NCBI GenBank assembly: GCA_022821905.1
Contig: JAJECS010000027.1
Span: 124,001-188,000, forward strand
Source: Chloroflexota bacterium
GTDB lineage: Bacteria > Chloroflexota > UBA11872
Direction of reading: 5' to 3'
Length of the DNA stretch: 64,000 nucleotides
Below the pieces are notes generated by a model. It saw only the letters and a list, made by a program, of their open reading frames with translations, had not been told where the DNA came from and searched no databases. The position numbers were made by a program, and so were the translations under genes. Below, piece by piece: positions 53,262 through 62,471 of the stretch (positions within the stretch are counted from its first letter, which is position 1; each line of letters starts with the position of its first letter).

Positions 53262-54020
53262 TTACTCGATGCTCATGCGGGCGGTGAGGCCGCCGTCGAC
53301 GAAGAGCACCGCGCCGTTGACGTAGCGCGCATCCTCCGACGCCAGGAAAGCCGCCGCGCCGGCGATGTCGGCGGGCGTTCCGACGGAAGCCGACGGGATG
53401 CCGCGAATCATGTTCGACTCGTCCACATTTTCGCGGTCATAGCGCTCGACGTGGATGGCGCCGGGCGCGATGACGTTGGCCGTGATGTTGTCGCGCCCGA
53501 TGTCGATGGCCAGGTTGCGGGTGAATTCGTTGATGGCGCCCTTGGTGGCCGAGTAGATGACGTAGCCGGGGGCGTGCACCTGGGAGTGCACCGAGCTGAT
53601 GTTGATGATGCGTCCGAAACCGCGCTCCAGCATGCTCGGAAGCGCGACCTGGCAGGTCACGAACATTGACTTGATGTTGACGTTGAACAGGTCGTCCCAG
53701 TCCTGCTCGTCGCAGTCGTGGAACGGCTTCACCATGGTGCGCCCGGCGTTGTTCACCAGGATGTCAACCTGACCGAAGGCGTCCAGCGCCTCCTCCACGA
53801 CCTGCGCGGCGTTGGCCGCCTGCCGAAAGTCCGATTGCACTGCGCGCACGTCGGCGCCCTGCTGGCGCAACTCGGCCGCCAGGCGCTCGGCGCCCTCGAT
53901 GCTGCCCGACGCCGAGACGACCACTCGCGCCCCGTGTTCGGCGAGGCGCCGGGCAATGCCCACGCCGATCCCCGTTCCCGCGCCGGTGACGACGGCCGCG
54001 CGACCTGCGAGATCGCTCAT
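53262..54020 (-). CDS. SDR family oxidoreductase (3-ketoacyl/glucose-dehydrogenase-like)
   Basis: 252-residue classical short-chain dehydrogenase: TGAGTGIGVGIA cofactor motif, VNNAGRTMVKP, IINISSVHS, catalytic YSATKGAINEF, and the tail YVNGAVLFVDGG. The SAS after strand 2 suggests NADP. ATG 54020 has GGAGGA upstream; a longer frame reaches back into the ABC exporter. It follows that exporter by 37 bases. Substrate unknown. Confidence 0.88.
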   Translation of the reverse strand: MSDLAGRAAVVTGAGTGIGVGIARRLAEHGARVVVSASGSIEGAERLAAELRQQGADVRAVQSDFRQAANAAQVVEEALDAFGQVDILVNNAGRTMVKPFHDCDEQDWDDLFNVNIKSMFVTCQVALPSMLERGFGRIINISSVHSQVHAPGYVIYSATKGAINEFTRNLAIDIGRDNITANVIAPGAIHVERYDRENVDESNMIRGIPSASVGTPADIAGAAAFLASEDARYVNGAVLFVDGGLTARMSIE

Positions 54021-54057
54021 TGGTTCCTCCACGCGAAGGCAGGCGCGGTCGCCCGCG

Positions 54058-55824
54058 TCATGCCTGCGGTACGGCTTGGCGCTCGCCAAGTTGCCAGCGC
54101 GCCGTGCCTGCTTGAATCTCGTACATGCGGGCATACCAGCCGCCCTGGACCAGCAGCTCGTCGTGCGAGCCCATTTCGGCCACAGTTCCATCCGCCAGCC
54201 CGACGATGAGATCGGCCCGGCGCACGGTGGAGAGCCGATGGGCGATGACGATTGTCGTGCGCCCCTTTGTCAGCTTGGAAAGCGATTCCTGGATCAGGCT
54301 TTCCGTCTCCGTGTCCACCGATGAGGTCGCTTCGTCGAGGATGAGAATCGGTGCGTCCTTCAGGATCGACCGCGCGATGGAAATGCGTTGTTGCTGTCCC
54401 CCTGACAGACGCACGCCGCGCTCGCCAACGCGGGCGTCGTAGCCGCCGGGCAGGCGCTCCGCGAACTCGTCGACGTTGGCCGCCCGCGCGGCGGCCAAAA
54501 TCTCGGCGTCGCTCGCCCCGGGTCGCCCGAAGGCGATGTTCTCCCAGATGCTGCCCTCGAACAGGAAGACATCCTGCAACACCATCGAAATGTTGGAGCG
54601 CAGCCAGGTGATCGGCAGGTCGCGCACGTCCACGCCGCTGATGCGCACGGCGCCGCCGTCAACGTCGTAGAAACGCGGGATCAGGCTGGTGCAGGTGGAC
54701 TTGCCCGCGCCCGTGGGACCGACCAGCGCGACCAGCGACCCCTCCGGAACGGTGAAGTCCACGCCGTGCAGCACGGGGGCGCCGCGGTCGTAGGCGAACT
54801 CCACCTGGTCGAACTGCACCGTCCACCGCGGGTCGGCCGGCGGACGCGCGTCGGGGCGGTCCACGATGTTGCTGCGCACGTCGAGCAGCGCGAAGATTCG
54901 GTCGGTGCTGGCGATGGCTTTCTGGATGTCCTCGCCGATCGCCGCGACCTGGATGATCGGCTGGTAGATCATCCCCAGGTACACCACGAAGACGAACAGG
55001 TCGGCCACCGGCACGATGCCTTCGAGCGTCCAGTTGCCGCCAACGGCCACGATGAGCACCAGTCCAAGCCCGGCGATGATCTCCAGCACGCCGACCGGGA
55101 TCAGCGTGAGCGCCTGGGTGCGCACGATGGTGTCTCGGAATTGCGCGCCGGCGCGGTCGATCTCCGCCCGTCGCTCGGGCTCGCGGCCAAAGGCCTTCAC
55201 CACCGCGAACCCCGAAATGCCCTCCGCGACTGCGGCCGTCACTTCTGCCATGGCCTGACGCACGTTTCCCCACCGGGCGCGTAGCCGGGGCATCACGAAC
55301 CAGGTGAGCAACAGGATCAGCGGCATGGGAATGAGGCTGATGAGCATCAGCTGCCAATTGATGATTCCCAGGGCGATGACCATTACGGTTGGGATGGTCG
55401 CGGCGAGCGTCGCTTCGGGAATGCCGTGGGCAATGAAGTCCTCGACCGCCTCGACGTCCCCGACGGCGCGTGAGATGAGGTTGCCGGTGCGCCGGTGCTC
55501 GAAGAATCGATGCGGCAGAGATTGGATGTGTCGGTAGAGCGTGACCAGCATCAGGTGTTGGGCGCGGTAGGCCACGATGTGCGCGAACGCGCCATAGCCG
55601 TAGCGACCCGCCGCGCGCAGCACGAACGAGCCGACGAGCACCGCGATGATGATGCCGAGGGCGCCCGTCTCGACATTGCCCTCGGCGTGCCACAGCAGGA
55701 TCTGGCGTACGAGCAGTGGGGCGATGAGCCCGCTACCCGCAAATAGGATGCCGAAAACGATCGTCGCGGCCATGAGGTGGTGCTGGCCGCGCAGGAAGAC
55801 GTGAAGCCGACGCAGGAACGTCAC
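54058..55824 (-). CDS. ABC transporter, fused permease/ATPase (multidrug/lipid type)
   Basis: 588-residue half-transporter. The membrane domain has six helices (about 15-310), with SRAVGDVEAVEDFIAHGIPEA typical of the type IV exporter fold. ATPase: Walker A GPTGAGKST, FLFEGSIWENIAFGRPGA (Q-loop region), signature LSGGQQQRISIARS, Walker B ILILDEATSSVD and the switch His in IVIAHRLSTV. It probably works as a homodimer, since no second half-transporter adjoins. Substrate unknown. Confidence 0.92.
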   Translation of the reverse strand: MTFLRRLHVFLRGQHHLMAATIVFGILFAGSGLIAPLLVRQILLWHAEGNVETGALGIIIAVLVGSFVLRAAGRYGYGAFAHIVAYRAQHLMLVTLYRHIQSLPHRFFEHRRTGNLISRAVGDVEAVEDFIAHGIPEATLAATIPTVMVIALGIINWQLMLISLIPMPLILLLTWFVMPRLRARWGNVRQAMAEVTAAVAEGISGFAVVKAFGREPERRAEIDRAGAQFRDTIVRTQALTLIPVGVLEIIAGLGLVLIVAVGGNWTLEGIVPVADLFVFVVYLGMIYQPIIQVAAIGEDIQKAIASTDRIFALLDVRSNIVDRPDARPPADPRWTVQFDQVEFAYDRGAPVLHGVDFTVPEGSLVALVGPTGAGKSTCTSLIPRFYDVDGGAVRISGVDVRDLPITWLRSNISMVLQDVFLFEGSIWENIAFGRPGASDAEILAAARAANVDEFAERLPGGYDARVGERGVRLSGGQQQRISIARSILKDAPILILDEATSSVDTETESLIQESLSKLTKGRTTIVIAHRLSTVRRADLIVGLADGTVAEMGSHDELLVQGGWYARMYEIQAGTARWQLGERQAVPQA

Positions 55825-55891
55825 GTGCGCAGCCTAGCGCGTTCGAGACTCATGGGCGCCCGCCGTTGGGCGATGTCGCTGTGACGCCGCC

Positions 55892-58162
55892 CTATGAATC
55901 GAGCGCGGCGATCGCCGCCTGGACCTTTGGCGGTGAGGCCGGCAGGTCCCGCATGCGCGCGCCGGTGGCGTCGGCGATCGCGTTGGTGATCGCCGCCAGC
56001 GGCGGCACGATGGGCACCTCGCCGACGCCTCGAGCGCCGTACGGATGGCCGGGATTCGGCACCTCGACGATGATGCTCTCGATCATTGGCACGTCCAGCG
56101 TCGTGGGCATGCGGTAGTCCAGCAGGCTCACGTTGCGCATGTGGCCCTCGTCGTCGTAGACGTACTCCTCGGTGAGCGCCCAGCCGATGCCCTGCGCCAC
56201 GCCGCCTTCCATCTGCCCTTCCACGTATGGCGGGTAGATGGCCGTTCCGGCGTCCTGGATGGCCGTATAGCGCACCACGTCGACCTTGCCGGTCTCGAGA
56301 TCCACGTCAACGTCCGCGATGTGAATGGCGAACGTGTTGCCGGAGCCTTCGGGTACGACCGTGGCGGAGCCGACGAGGCGCAGATCGTCGCCGTCGAGAA
56401 TGCCGGCGGCCTCCTTGAACGACACCGTTTCGCCGTTCTGACGAAACGTGCCGTCCTCGTCGGCAACGATGGAGTCGCTGGCCACGTCCCAGTGGTCGGC
56501 CAGCCCGTCGACCATCTTCTTTCGCAGGTCGCGGGCGGCTTCGATGGCCGCCCAGCCGGTGGCGAACGTGACGCGACTGCCGCCCGTCACGCCGGTGAAG
56601 GCAATGCTGTCCGTGTCGGGCACGATCGGATCGACGTCCTCGACCGGAATCCCCAGCGTCTCGGCGGCTTGCATGGCGACCGACGTGCGCGTGCCGCCGA
56701 TGTCGACCGAACCTTCCCGCAGCGTCACGGTGCCGTCCGAGTTCAGCTGAGCGACGGCGGTTGACATGCCGCCGCCGTTCATCCAAAAGCCCGAGGCGAT
56801 GCCGCGTCCGCGCGTTCGACCGGGCGCCGACCCGATGGCCGACTGCCAGTGATCCGAGGTGCGCGCCGCCTCGATGACCTCGTGGTTCCCAATGCAGTGG
56901 TACCGCGTGCCGTTGGCGCGCAGATCGCCTTCCTCCGACGCGTTCATGGCGCGGAATGCCAGCCGGTCGAAGCCCATCTCCTCGCAGATCTCGTCGACCA
57001 GGCTGTCCACCGCGAACTCGCCCTGCGGCGCTCCCGGCGCACGATAGGCGTGGGACTTCGGCATGTTGACGACCACGTCGTAGCCGTCGATGCGGAAATC
57101 GGTCAGCTTGTAGGGGCCGAAGGCGCACAGGCAGGCCGCGCCGACGGCCGACCCGGGGTAGCCGCCGGCCTCGAAGGCGAACATGGCCTGCGCCGCCGTG
57201 ATCCGGCCCTCGTTCGTGATGCCGATCTTGACCCAGGCGTAGCCGCCGGGCGCCGGTCCGGTGGCGCGCAGGATGTCGGAACGGCTCATGGTGAGCTTCA
57301 CGGGCCGCCCCGACTTGCGGGACAGCACCGCCGCCAGCGGCTCGAGGTAGATGGTGGTCTTGCCCCCGAACCCGCCGCCGATCTCCGACGGAAAGACGTT
57401 GATCTTCGAAATGGGCCATTGCAGGTGGTCGGCAAGCTCGCTGCGAATGCCAAATTGCCCCTGCGAACTGCACTCGACGCGCAGGTGCCCGTCGGCGCTC
57501 CAGTAGGCCAGGGCGTTGTGCGGCTCGATATAGCCCTGGTGCACCATGGACATGGTGTATTCGCCCTCGAACACGCGGTCGGCGGCGGCGAATCCCGCCT
57601 CGATGTCGCCTTCCTCGTGGATCGTGCGGGAGGCGACGTTGCTCGGCTGGTCGGCCAGTTCGCCGCCGGTGTCCATATGGAGATCGTCGAGCAGCAGCGG
57701 CGCGTCGGGCTTCATGGCCTCGCGGACGTCGAGCACCACCGGCAACAGCTCGTATTCGACGTCGATCAGCGCAAGGGCTTCCTCGGCCACGTGCTTGTTG
57801 GTCGCGGCCACCGCGGCGATCGGGTGGCCCTCGAACAGCACCTTGTCGCGGGCCATGAGGCTGGCGCTCTTATAGCGCTTGCTCTGGAGACCCGACTCGT
57901 TGGCTTCGGCGACGCCGGCCCCCGGATCGGGGATGTCCGCCGCCGTCATGACGGCGTGAACGCCATCCAGCGCTTCGGCACGGGAAGTGTCGATCGACAG
58001 AATTCGGGCGTGGGCGTGCGGACTGCGCAGCACCTGGCCCCACAGCATGCCCGGCATGTGCGCGTCGACTCCGTAGATCGCGCGTCCGGTGACCTTGTCG
58101 ACCCCGTCGTGCCGGACGGGTCGCGTGCCGATGACGTTGTAGTTGCCGTTCGTTTCCGCCAT
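55892..58162 (-). CDS. Xanthine-dehydrogenase-family molybdopterin-binding subunit (second large subunit)
   Basis: 756-residue Mo-hydroxylase large subunit. Seen: GTRPVRHDGVDKVTGRAIYG, the GGGFGGKTTIYLEPLAA Moco loop, the AYRAPGAPQGEF signature and RGVGEVPIVPP with the catalytic glutamate. The AYRAPGA signature is neither AYxCSFR of true CO dehydrogenase nor AYRGAGR of form II, so the substrate is open (an N-heterocycle or aldehyde). Very similar along its whole length to the protein at 58589-60901; they must be tandem duplicates. 12 bases after the MoaD-like gene. Confidence 0.92.
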   Translation of the reverse strand: MAETNGNYNVIGTRPVRHDGVDKVTGRAIYGVDAHMPGMLWGQVLRSPHAHARILSIDTSRAEALDGVHAVMTAADIPDPGAGVAEANESGLQSKRYKSASLMARDKVLFEGHPIAAVAATNKHVAEEALALIDVEYELLPVVLDVREAMKPDAPLLLDDLHMDTGGELADQPSNVASRTIHEEGDIEAGFAAADRVFEGEYTMSMVHQGYIEPHNALAYWSADGHLRVECSSQGQFGIRSELADHLQWPISKINVFPSEIGGGFGGKTTIYLEPLAAVLSRKSGRPVKLTMSRSDILRATGPAPGGYAWVKIGITNEGRITAAQAMFAFEAGGYPGSAVGAACLCAFGPYKLTDFRIDGYDVVVNMPKSHAYRAPGAPQGEFAVDSLVDEICEEMGFDRLAFRAMNASEEGDLRANGTRYHCIGNHEVIEAARTSDHWQSAIGSAPGRTRGRGIASGFWMNGGGMSTAVAQLNSDGTVTLREGSVDIGGTRTSVAMQAAETLGIPVEDVDPIVPDTDSIAFTGVTGGSRVTFATGWAAIEAARDLRKKMVDGLADHWDVASDSIVADEDGTFRQNGETVSFKEAAGILDGDDLRLVGSATVVPEGSGNTFAIHIADVDVDLETGKVDVVRYTAIQDAGTAIYPPYVEGQMEGGVAQGIGWALTEEYVYDDEGHMRNVSLLDYRMPTTLDVPMIESIIVEVPNPGHPYGARGVGEVPIVPPLAAITNAIADATGARMRDLPASPPKVQAAIAALDS

Positions 58163-58174
58163 GCAGGCGTCCTC

Positions 58175-58519
58175 CTAGGCGCGTGCGAAGCCGACGTGCG
58201 GTCGCACGTGATTGCATCCTGACCAATTGTGCTGGATTTCCACTCCGGCGCCACAAGATCCGCCGCCGATGGACTCGAGAAAGAACACTTCGCTGTCCTC
58301 GCGCAGCTTGGTGCGAAGCCCGCGGCGGCTGTTGGCCCCGTCCACGAAGACGGCCAACCCCGGTCGCAGGTCGCCTTGCTGCACCAGCCGGTTCTGAAGC
58401 CCCGGAAAGCGTGATTCCAGGTTCTCGACGACCATACGCACCGTGTCGCCCTCCACGTCGACCTTGATCTGACCGTCGGTGAACTCGCGCAGCGGCGTGG
58501 GGATATGCACCTTCGCCAC
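58175..58519 (-). CDS. MoaD/ThiS-like ubiquitin-fold protein with a C-terminal tail
   Basis: 114 residues. Residues 1-87 read as a MoaD/ThiS beta-grasp protein (AKVHIPTPLREFTDGQIKVDVEG..., VFVDGANSRRGLRTKLREDSEVFFLESIGGG). Normal sulfur carriers end at Gly-Gly so that the glycine can be thiocarboxylated; here 27 residues follow Gly87, including two cysteines and several histidines. It would need proteolytic trimming to act as a sulfur carrier, or it has another role. It sits between the two Mo-hydroxylase large subunits, which suggests a Moco-related job. Confidence 0.82.
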   Translation of the reverse strand: MAKVHIPTPLREFTDGQIKVDVEGDTVRMVVENLESRFPGLQNRLVQQGDLRPGLAVFVDGANSRRGLRTKLREDSEVFFLESIGGGSCGAGVEIQHNWSGCNHVRPHVGFARA

Positions 58520-58547
58520 GGCTACGCCTCGCCGGTCCGCGTGGTCC

Positions 58548-58581
58548 CCGCGGCACGGCGGCTTCTGCCGCCGTGCCGCGG
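58548..58581 (-). promoter_or_regulatory. Perfect 15-bp hairpin between coxL-like and MoaD-like genes
   Basis: CCGCGGCACGGCGGC-TTCT-GCCGCCGTGCCGCGG: a 15-bp perfect stem with a 4-base loop in the 69-base gap. It lacks a T-run. Options are an mRNA-stabilising barrier, a Rho-independent pause or an RNase-resistant 3' end that sets the ratio of the operon halves. Confidence 0.7.
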
Positions 58582-58588
58582 TTGGGAA

Positions 58589-60901
58589 CTACGCTTCAGC
58601 GCCGTTTTGCCTCGCCGCCAACTCCGCGTAGACGCGGTGGGGCGACATGGGCAGATCGCGGTAGCGGATGCCGAGGGCGTCGTAGATGGCGATGGCCAGC
58701 GCGGCCGGCGGCGGCACGATGGGCACCTCGCCCACGCCGCGCACGCCGAACGGGCTGCCCGGGTGCGGTACTTCCACGATGATCGTTTCGATCATCGGCA
58801 CGTCGAGCGTGGTCGGCATGCGGTAGTCCAGCAACGTGGCATTCCGCAGCAGACCGTCCTCGTCGTAGAAGTACTCCTCGTTGAACGCCCAGCCGATGCC
58901 CTGCACCGCGCCGCCCTGCATCTGGCCTTCGACGTACGGCGGGTAGATCGCCACGCCGGCGTCCTGGACGGCCGTGTACCGCAGGACCGTGACCTTGCCG
59001 GTCTCGACATCGACCTCCACATCCGCGATGTGCACCGCGAAGGCGTTGCCTTCCTTCTCCGGCGTGACGGTGGCCTTGCCGATGATCTGCTGGGTGTCCT
59101 CGTTGAGAAGGTGCGCGGCCTCCTTGAACGAGGCCGACTCGCCGTTGGCGGTGAAGGTCGCGTTCTCGTAGGTGATGGAGTCCGCCGCCACGTCCCACAC
59201 GTCGGACATGCCCTCGATCATCTGCCGGCGCATGTCGTTGGCGGCCTCATGCGCGGCGTAGCCGGTGGCAAAGGTCACGCGACTGCCGCCCGTGACGTCG
59301 GTGTAGCCCACGGAGTCGGTGTCGACGACCATCGGAATGACGTCGTCGAAGCCGATTCCCAGGGTTTCGGCGAACTGCATCGCGATTGACGAGCGAGTGC
59401 CGCCGATGTCGGGCGAGCCTTCGAGCAGCGTCACCGTGCCGTCCGGATTCAGACGGGCGATCGCCGACGAGGTGAACCCGATGTTGAACCAGAACCCCGA
59501 GGCCACGCCCCGTCCGCGATAGGTGCCGGCCGGCTTATCGAGCGTCGACTGCCAGTGCTCGGAATCCCGAGCCGCCTGCAGGCACTCCTCGTGACCGATC
59601 CGACCGTAGGCTGGACCGCCGGCGCGCCAGGTGCCTTCTTTCGCGGAGTTCTTTTCGCGAAAGTCCAGCACGTCGATCCCGAGCTGCTCGCAGATCTCGT
59701 CCACCACCGTCTCGCTGGCGAACTCCGCCTGCGTGGCGCCGGGCGCGCGGTAGGCGTGGGTCTTGGGCCGGTTCACGACCACGTCGTAACCCTCGATCTT
59801 GACGTTCGAGAGCTTGTAGGGCGCGAAGACGCACATGCACCCGGCAGCCACGACCGACCCCGGGAATCCCCCGGCCTCGAATCCCATGTCGGCCTCGGCG
59901 GCCGTGAGATTGCCGTCGCTGTCGGCGCCCATCTTGACGCGGACGTAACCGCCGGGCGTTGGACCAGTGGCCTTCAAGATGTCGGCGCGGGCCATGGTCA
60001 TCTTGACCGGTCGCCCCGCCTTGCGGCCGAGCGCCGCCGCCAGCGGCTCTAGGTAGCAGGTGGTCTTGCCCCCAAAGCCGCCGCCGATCTCGGTGGGAAT
60101 CACCTTGACCTTGGAGATGGGCACGTCGAGGATGTCGGCCACCTCGGCCCGGATGGTGAAGTGGCCCTGGCTGCTGCACCAGACGGTGAGCTCGCCGTCG
60201 CCGTGCCACATCGCGAGCGCGTTGTGGTTTTCGATATAGCCCTGGTGAACCGTGGCGAAGGTGAACTCGCGCTCGACGACCACCGCGGCCTCGGCGAACC
60301 CGGCCTCGACGTCGCCTTCCTCGAAGAGGAACTTGGCGGCAATGTTGCTCGGCGCTTCGGACATTTCGCCGGCGAAGTCCGTGTGAAGGTCGTCGTGCAG
60401 GAGCACGGAATCCGGCTTCATCGCGTCGCGCACGTCCATGACCGGCGGCAGGACCTCGTAGTCGACCTCGATGAGCGCCGCCGCTTCACCGGCGATGTGC
60501 GCGTCAGTCGCGGCCACAGCCGCGACCGCGTGGCCGTGGTAGAGCGCCTTCCCTCGCGCCAGCACGTTGCCGCTCTTGTACTTCAGCGGGACGGCGGTCG
60601 CTTCGCCGCCGCCGGTCACCTTGTCGCCCGGATCGGCGAGGTCGGCGCTGGTGATCACTGCGTGCACGCCCGGCAGCGCCTCCGCCTTGCTGGTGTCGAT
60701 CGACCGAATGCGCGCGTGGGCGTGCGGGCTGCGCGTCACGGCGCCGTAGATCTGCCCCGGTTGGCTGACATCGGCTCCGTAGCGCGCCGCTCCGGTGACC
60801 TTGTCAACGCCGTCGTGTCGCACCGGACGGGTGCCGACGACGCTGTAGTCCTCGGAATGATGCTTGACGGTTACGGCTTCTTCGCGCGTTTCAACAGCCA
60901 T
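58589..60901 (-). CDS. Xanthine-dehydrogenase-family molybdopterin-binding subunit (first large subunit)
   Basis: 770-residue Mo-hydroxylase large subunit, paralogue of 55892-58162. Seen: GTRPVRHDGVDKVTGAARYG, GGGFGGKTTCYLEPLAAALG, AYRAPGATQAEF, and RGVGEVPIVPP with the catalytic Glu. ATG 60901 follows the 2Fe-2S subunit stop at once and has GGGGAGGG upstream; the frame upstream is out-of-frame text of the 2Fe-2S gene. With the FAD and Fe-S subunits just upstream it makes a complete hydroxylase. Confidence 0.93.
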   Translation of the reverse strand: MAVETREEAVTVKHHSEDYSVVGTRPVRHDGVDKVTGAARYGADVSQPGQIYGAVTRSPHAHARIRSIDTSKAEALPGVHAVITSADLADPGDKVTGGGEATAVPLKYKSGNVLARGKALYHGHAVAAVAATDAHIAGEAAALIEVDYEVLPPVMDVRDAMKPDSVLLHDDLHTDFAGEMSEAPSNIAAKFLFEEGDVEAGFAEAAVVVEREFTFATVHQGYIENHNALAMWHGDGELTVWCSSQGHFTIRAEVADILDVPISKVKVIPTEIGGGFGGKTTCYLEPLAAALGRKAGRPVKMTMARADILKATGPTPGGYVRVKMGADSDGNLTAAEADMGFEAGGFPGSVVAAGCMCVFAPYKLSNVKIEGYDVVVNRPKTHAYRAPGATQAEFASETVVDEICEQLGIDVLDFREKNSAKEGTWRAGGPAYGRIGHEECLQAARDSEHWQSTLDKPAGTYRGRGVASGFWFNIGFTSSAIARLNPDGTVTLLEGSPDIGGTRSSIAMQFAETLGIGFDDVIPMVVDTDSVGYTDVTGGSRVTFATGYAAHEAANDMRRQMIEGMSDVWDVAADSITYENATFTANGESASFKEAAHLLNEDTQQIIGKATVTPEKEGNAFAVHIADVEVDVETGKVTVLRYTAVQDAGVAIYPPYVEGQMQGGAVQGIGWAFNEEYFYDEDGLLRNATLLDYRMPTTLDVPMIETIIVEVPHPGSPFGVRGVGEVPIVPPPAALAIAIYDALGIRYRDLPMSPHRVYAELAARQNGAEA

Positions 60902-60903
60902 CG

Positions 60904-61401
60904 TCAGCCCTCCCCGCGCATGGATGCGGCGGCGTCCAGCACCGCGCGCACGATCTTGTCGTACCCGGTACAGCGGCAGAGATTGCCGGCCAGCCACCAC
61001 CGCACCTCGTCCTCGGTCGGGTCGGGGTTTTCGTCGAGCATCGCCTTGGCCGACACCAGGAATCCGGGTGTGCAGACGCCGCATTGCAGCGCGGCGTGCT
61101 CCAGGAACTTCTCCTGCAGCGGATGCAGGCCCGACGGACCGGCAATGCCCTCGATCGTGGTGACGTCCGCGCCGCCGGCCTCGACCGCCAGCACGCAGCA
61201 GCTATTCACGAGGCGCCCGTCCATGATGACGTTGCAGGCGCCGCAGTTGCCGTCGTTGCAGCCCTCTTTGGCGCCCGTGAGACCCAGCGTCTCGCGCAGG
61301 ACCTCGAGCAGGCTTTCGCGCGGCTCCGCGAGGAAGTCGGTCGACTCCCCGTTAATCGTGGTGTTGACATGCACCTTGCCGCTGAGAATCTCAGTGGCCA
61401 T
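60904..61401 (-). CDS. Mo-hydroxylase (2Fe-2S) small subunit (CoxS-like)
   Basis: 165 residues carrying two [2Fe-2S] clusters: plant-type Cys48, Cys53, Cys56 and Cys68/69 (EGCNDGNCGAC), and the helical-domain Cys107, Cys110, Cys142, Cys144 (LQCGVCTPG, LCRCTGY). It passes electrons from the Mo site to FAD. It overlaps the FAD subunit stop by 11 bases. Confidence 0.95.
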   Translation of the reverse strand: MATEILSGKVHVNTTINGESTDFLAEPRESLLEVLRETLGLTGAKEGCNDGNCGACNVIMDGRLVNSCCVLAVEAGGADVTTIEGIAGPSGLHPLQEKFLEHAALQCGVCTPGFLVSAKAMLDENPDPTEDEVRWWLAGNLCRCTGYDKIVRAVLDAAASMRGEG

Positions 61402-62278
61402 GGCCGACCTCCATTCCGCGGGCGCGGGCTACGGCGCCGCGCAAGGCACGCTGCGTAAGGACGAAACTCAGATGTTTGCGATGCGCGATCGTGCCGCGCA
61501 TGTCATTGATCGGGCTGGCCGCGTCGCGGGCGATGTTGGCGGCAACCTCGTACGCGGCCTCGCCGGCCGTCTGCCCGATGAGCGCCTCGCCGGCCGCGGC
61601 GACAAACAGCGGCGTCGGAGCGACGGCCCCGATCGAGACTCGGGCGGCGGTGATGGTGTCGCCGTCCAGCGTGACCGCTGCGCCTGCGCCCACTTCCGCG
61701 ATGTCCATCTCATTGCGCGGAATGAACCGCAGGTAATGCGACCCCGAGCCATCGGCGGGCTTGGGCAGCGTCAGCGAGACGAGCAGCTCGTCGTCGCCCA
61801 GCACGTTCCTCGACGGACCGGTGCAGAAGTCCTCCACCGCCAGGGTGCGCTCGCCGTTGGCTCCGGCGATGTTGGCGACGGCGCCGTGCACGATGAGCGG
61901 CGGGATGGTGTCGCCGGCGGGTCCGGAGTTGCAAAGATTGCCGCCCACCGACGCGCGACCCTGGATTCCGGTGCTGCCGATGATCCGGCACGCGTCCACC
62001 AAGGCCGGATATTGCGCGACGATGGCGTCATCCCCGTAGATCTGATGGCAGGGGACGGCGGCGCCGAGCGTCGCCGAGCCATCGGCATTGACCGTTAGCT
62101 GTGTGAGGTCCGGGATGTGCTTGGCATCCACGAAGACCGTGGTGTCGCGGAGCTTCTCACGGACCTGCACGATGAGGTCCGTGCCACCGGCGAGCATGCG
62201 GGCATTCGCCCCATGCTCGGCGAGGATGGAAACCGCGTCCGCGACTGTCGTGGGCGCGGCGTAGGAAATCGCGTGCAC
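61391..62278 (-). CDS. Mo-hydroxylase FAD-binding subunit (CoxM-like)
   Basis: 295 residues. FAD-binding motifs ARMLAGGTDLIVQVREKL, VGGNLCNSGPAGDTIPPLIVHGA and the C-terminal VASINDMRGT-like block (AASPINDMRGTIAHRKHL). GTG 62278 (VHAISYAAPTTVADAV) is the family's usual start; the frame is open to 62344 without similarity. First gene of the hydroxylase operon. Confidence 0.92.
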   Translation of the reverse strand: MHAISYAAPTTVADAVSILAEHGANARMLAGGTDLIVQVREKLRDTTVFVDAKHIPDLTQLTVNADGSATLGAAVPCHQIYGDDAIVAQYPALVDACRIIGSTGIQGRASVGGNLCNSGPAGDTIPPLIVHGAVANIAGANGERTLAVEDFCTGPSRNVLGDDELLVSLTLPKPADGSGSHYLRFIPRNEMDIAEVGAGAAVTLDGDTITAARVSIGAVAPTPLFVAAAGEALIGQTAGEAAYEVAANIARDAASPINDMRGTIAHRKHLSFVLTQRALRGAVARARGMEVGHGH

Positions 62279-62367
62279 GAGAGCGCTCCGTTCTGGGGCG
62301 AGGACGGCGAGTGCGTCTGCATTGTTGCCGAAACCGACCGGCATCGGCTAGTGCCGTGTGCCTGGGA

Positions 62368-62435
62368 GGCTCGGCAAGCCTCAGTGGAGCACTGCAAGGG
62401 CCACTGTTTACTTCCCACGCTGCACGCAGCGTGGG
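62368..62435 (-). terminator. Two hairpins after frdD
   Basis: Palindrome CCCACGCTGC-AC-GCAGCGTGGG at 62414-62435, and GAGGCT/AGCCTC nearby (about 62368-62386), in the gap between frdD and the Mo-hydroxylase operon. No T-run; possible end of the frd transcript. Confidence 0.4.
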
Positions 62436-62471
62436 CCACCGGACCTCGTTGTCTTGGAGTTACGGGCGGTC

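Noticed and set aside
55892..60901. True aerobic CO dehydrogenase large subunits (coxL form I)
   Set aside because: The diagnostic AYxCSFR active-site loop is absent; both proteins have AYRAPGA.
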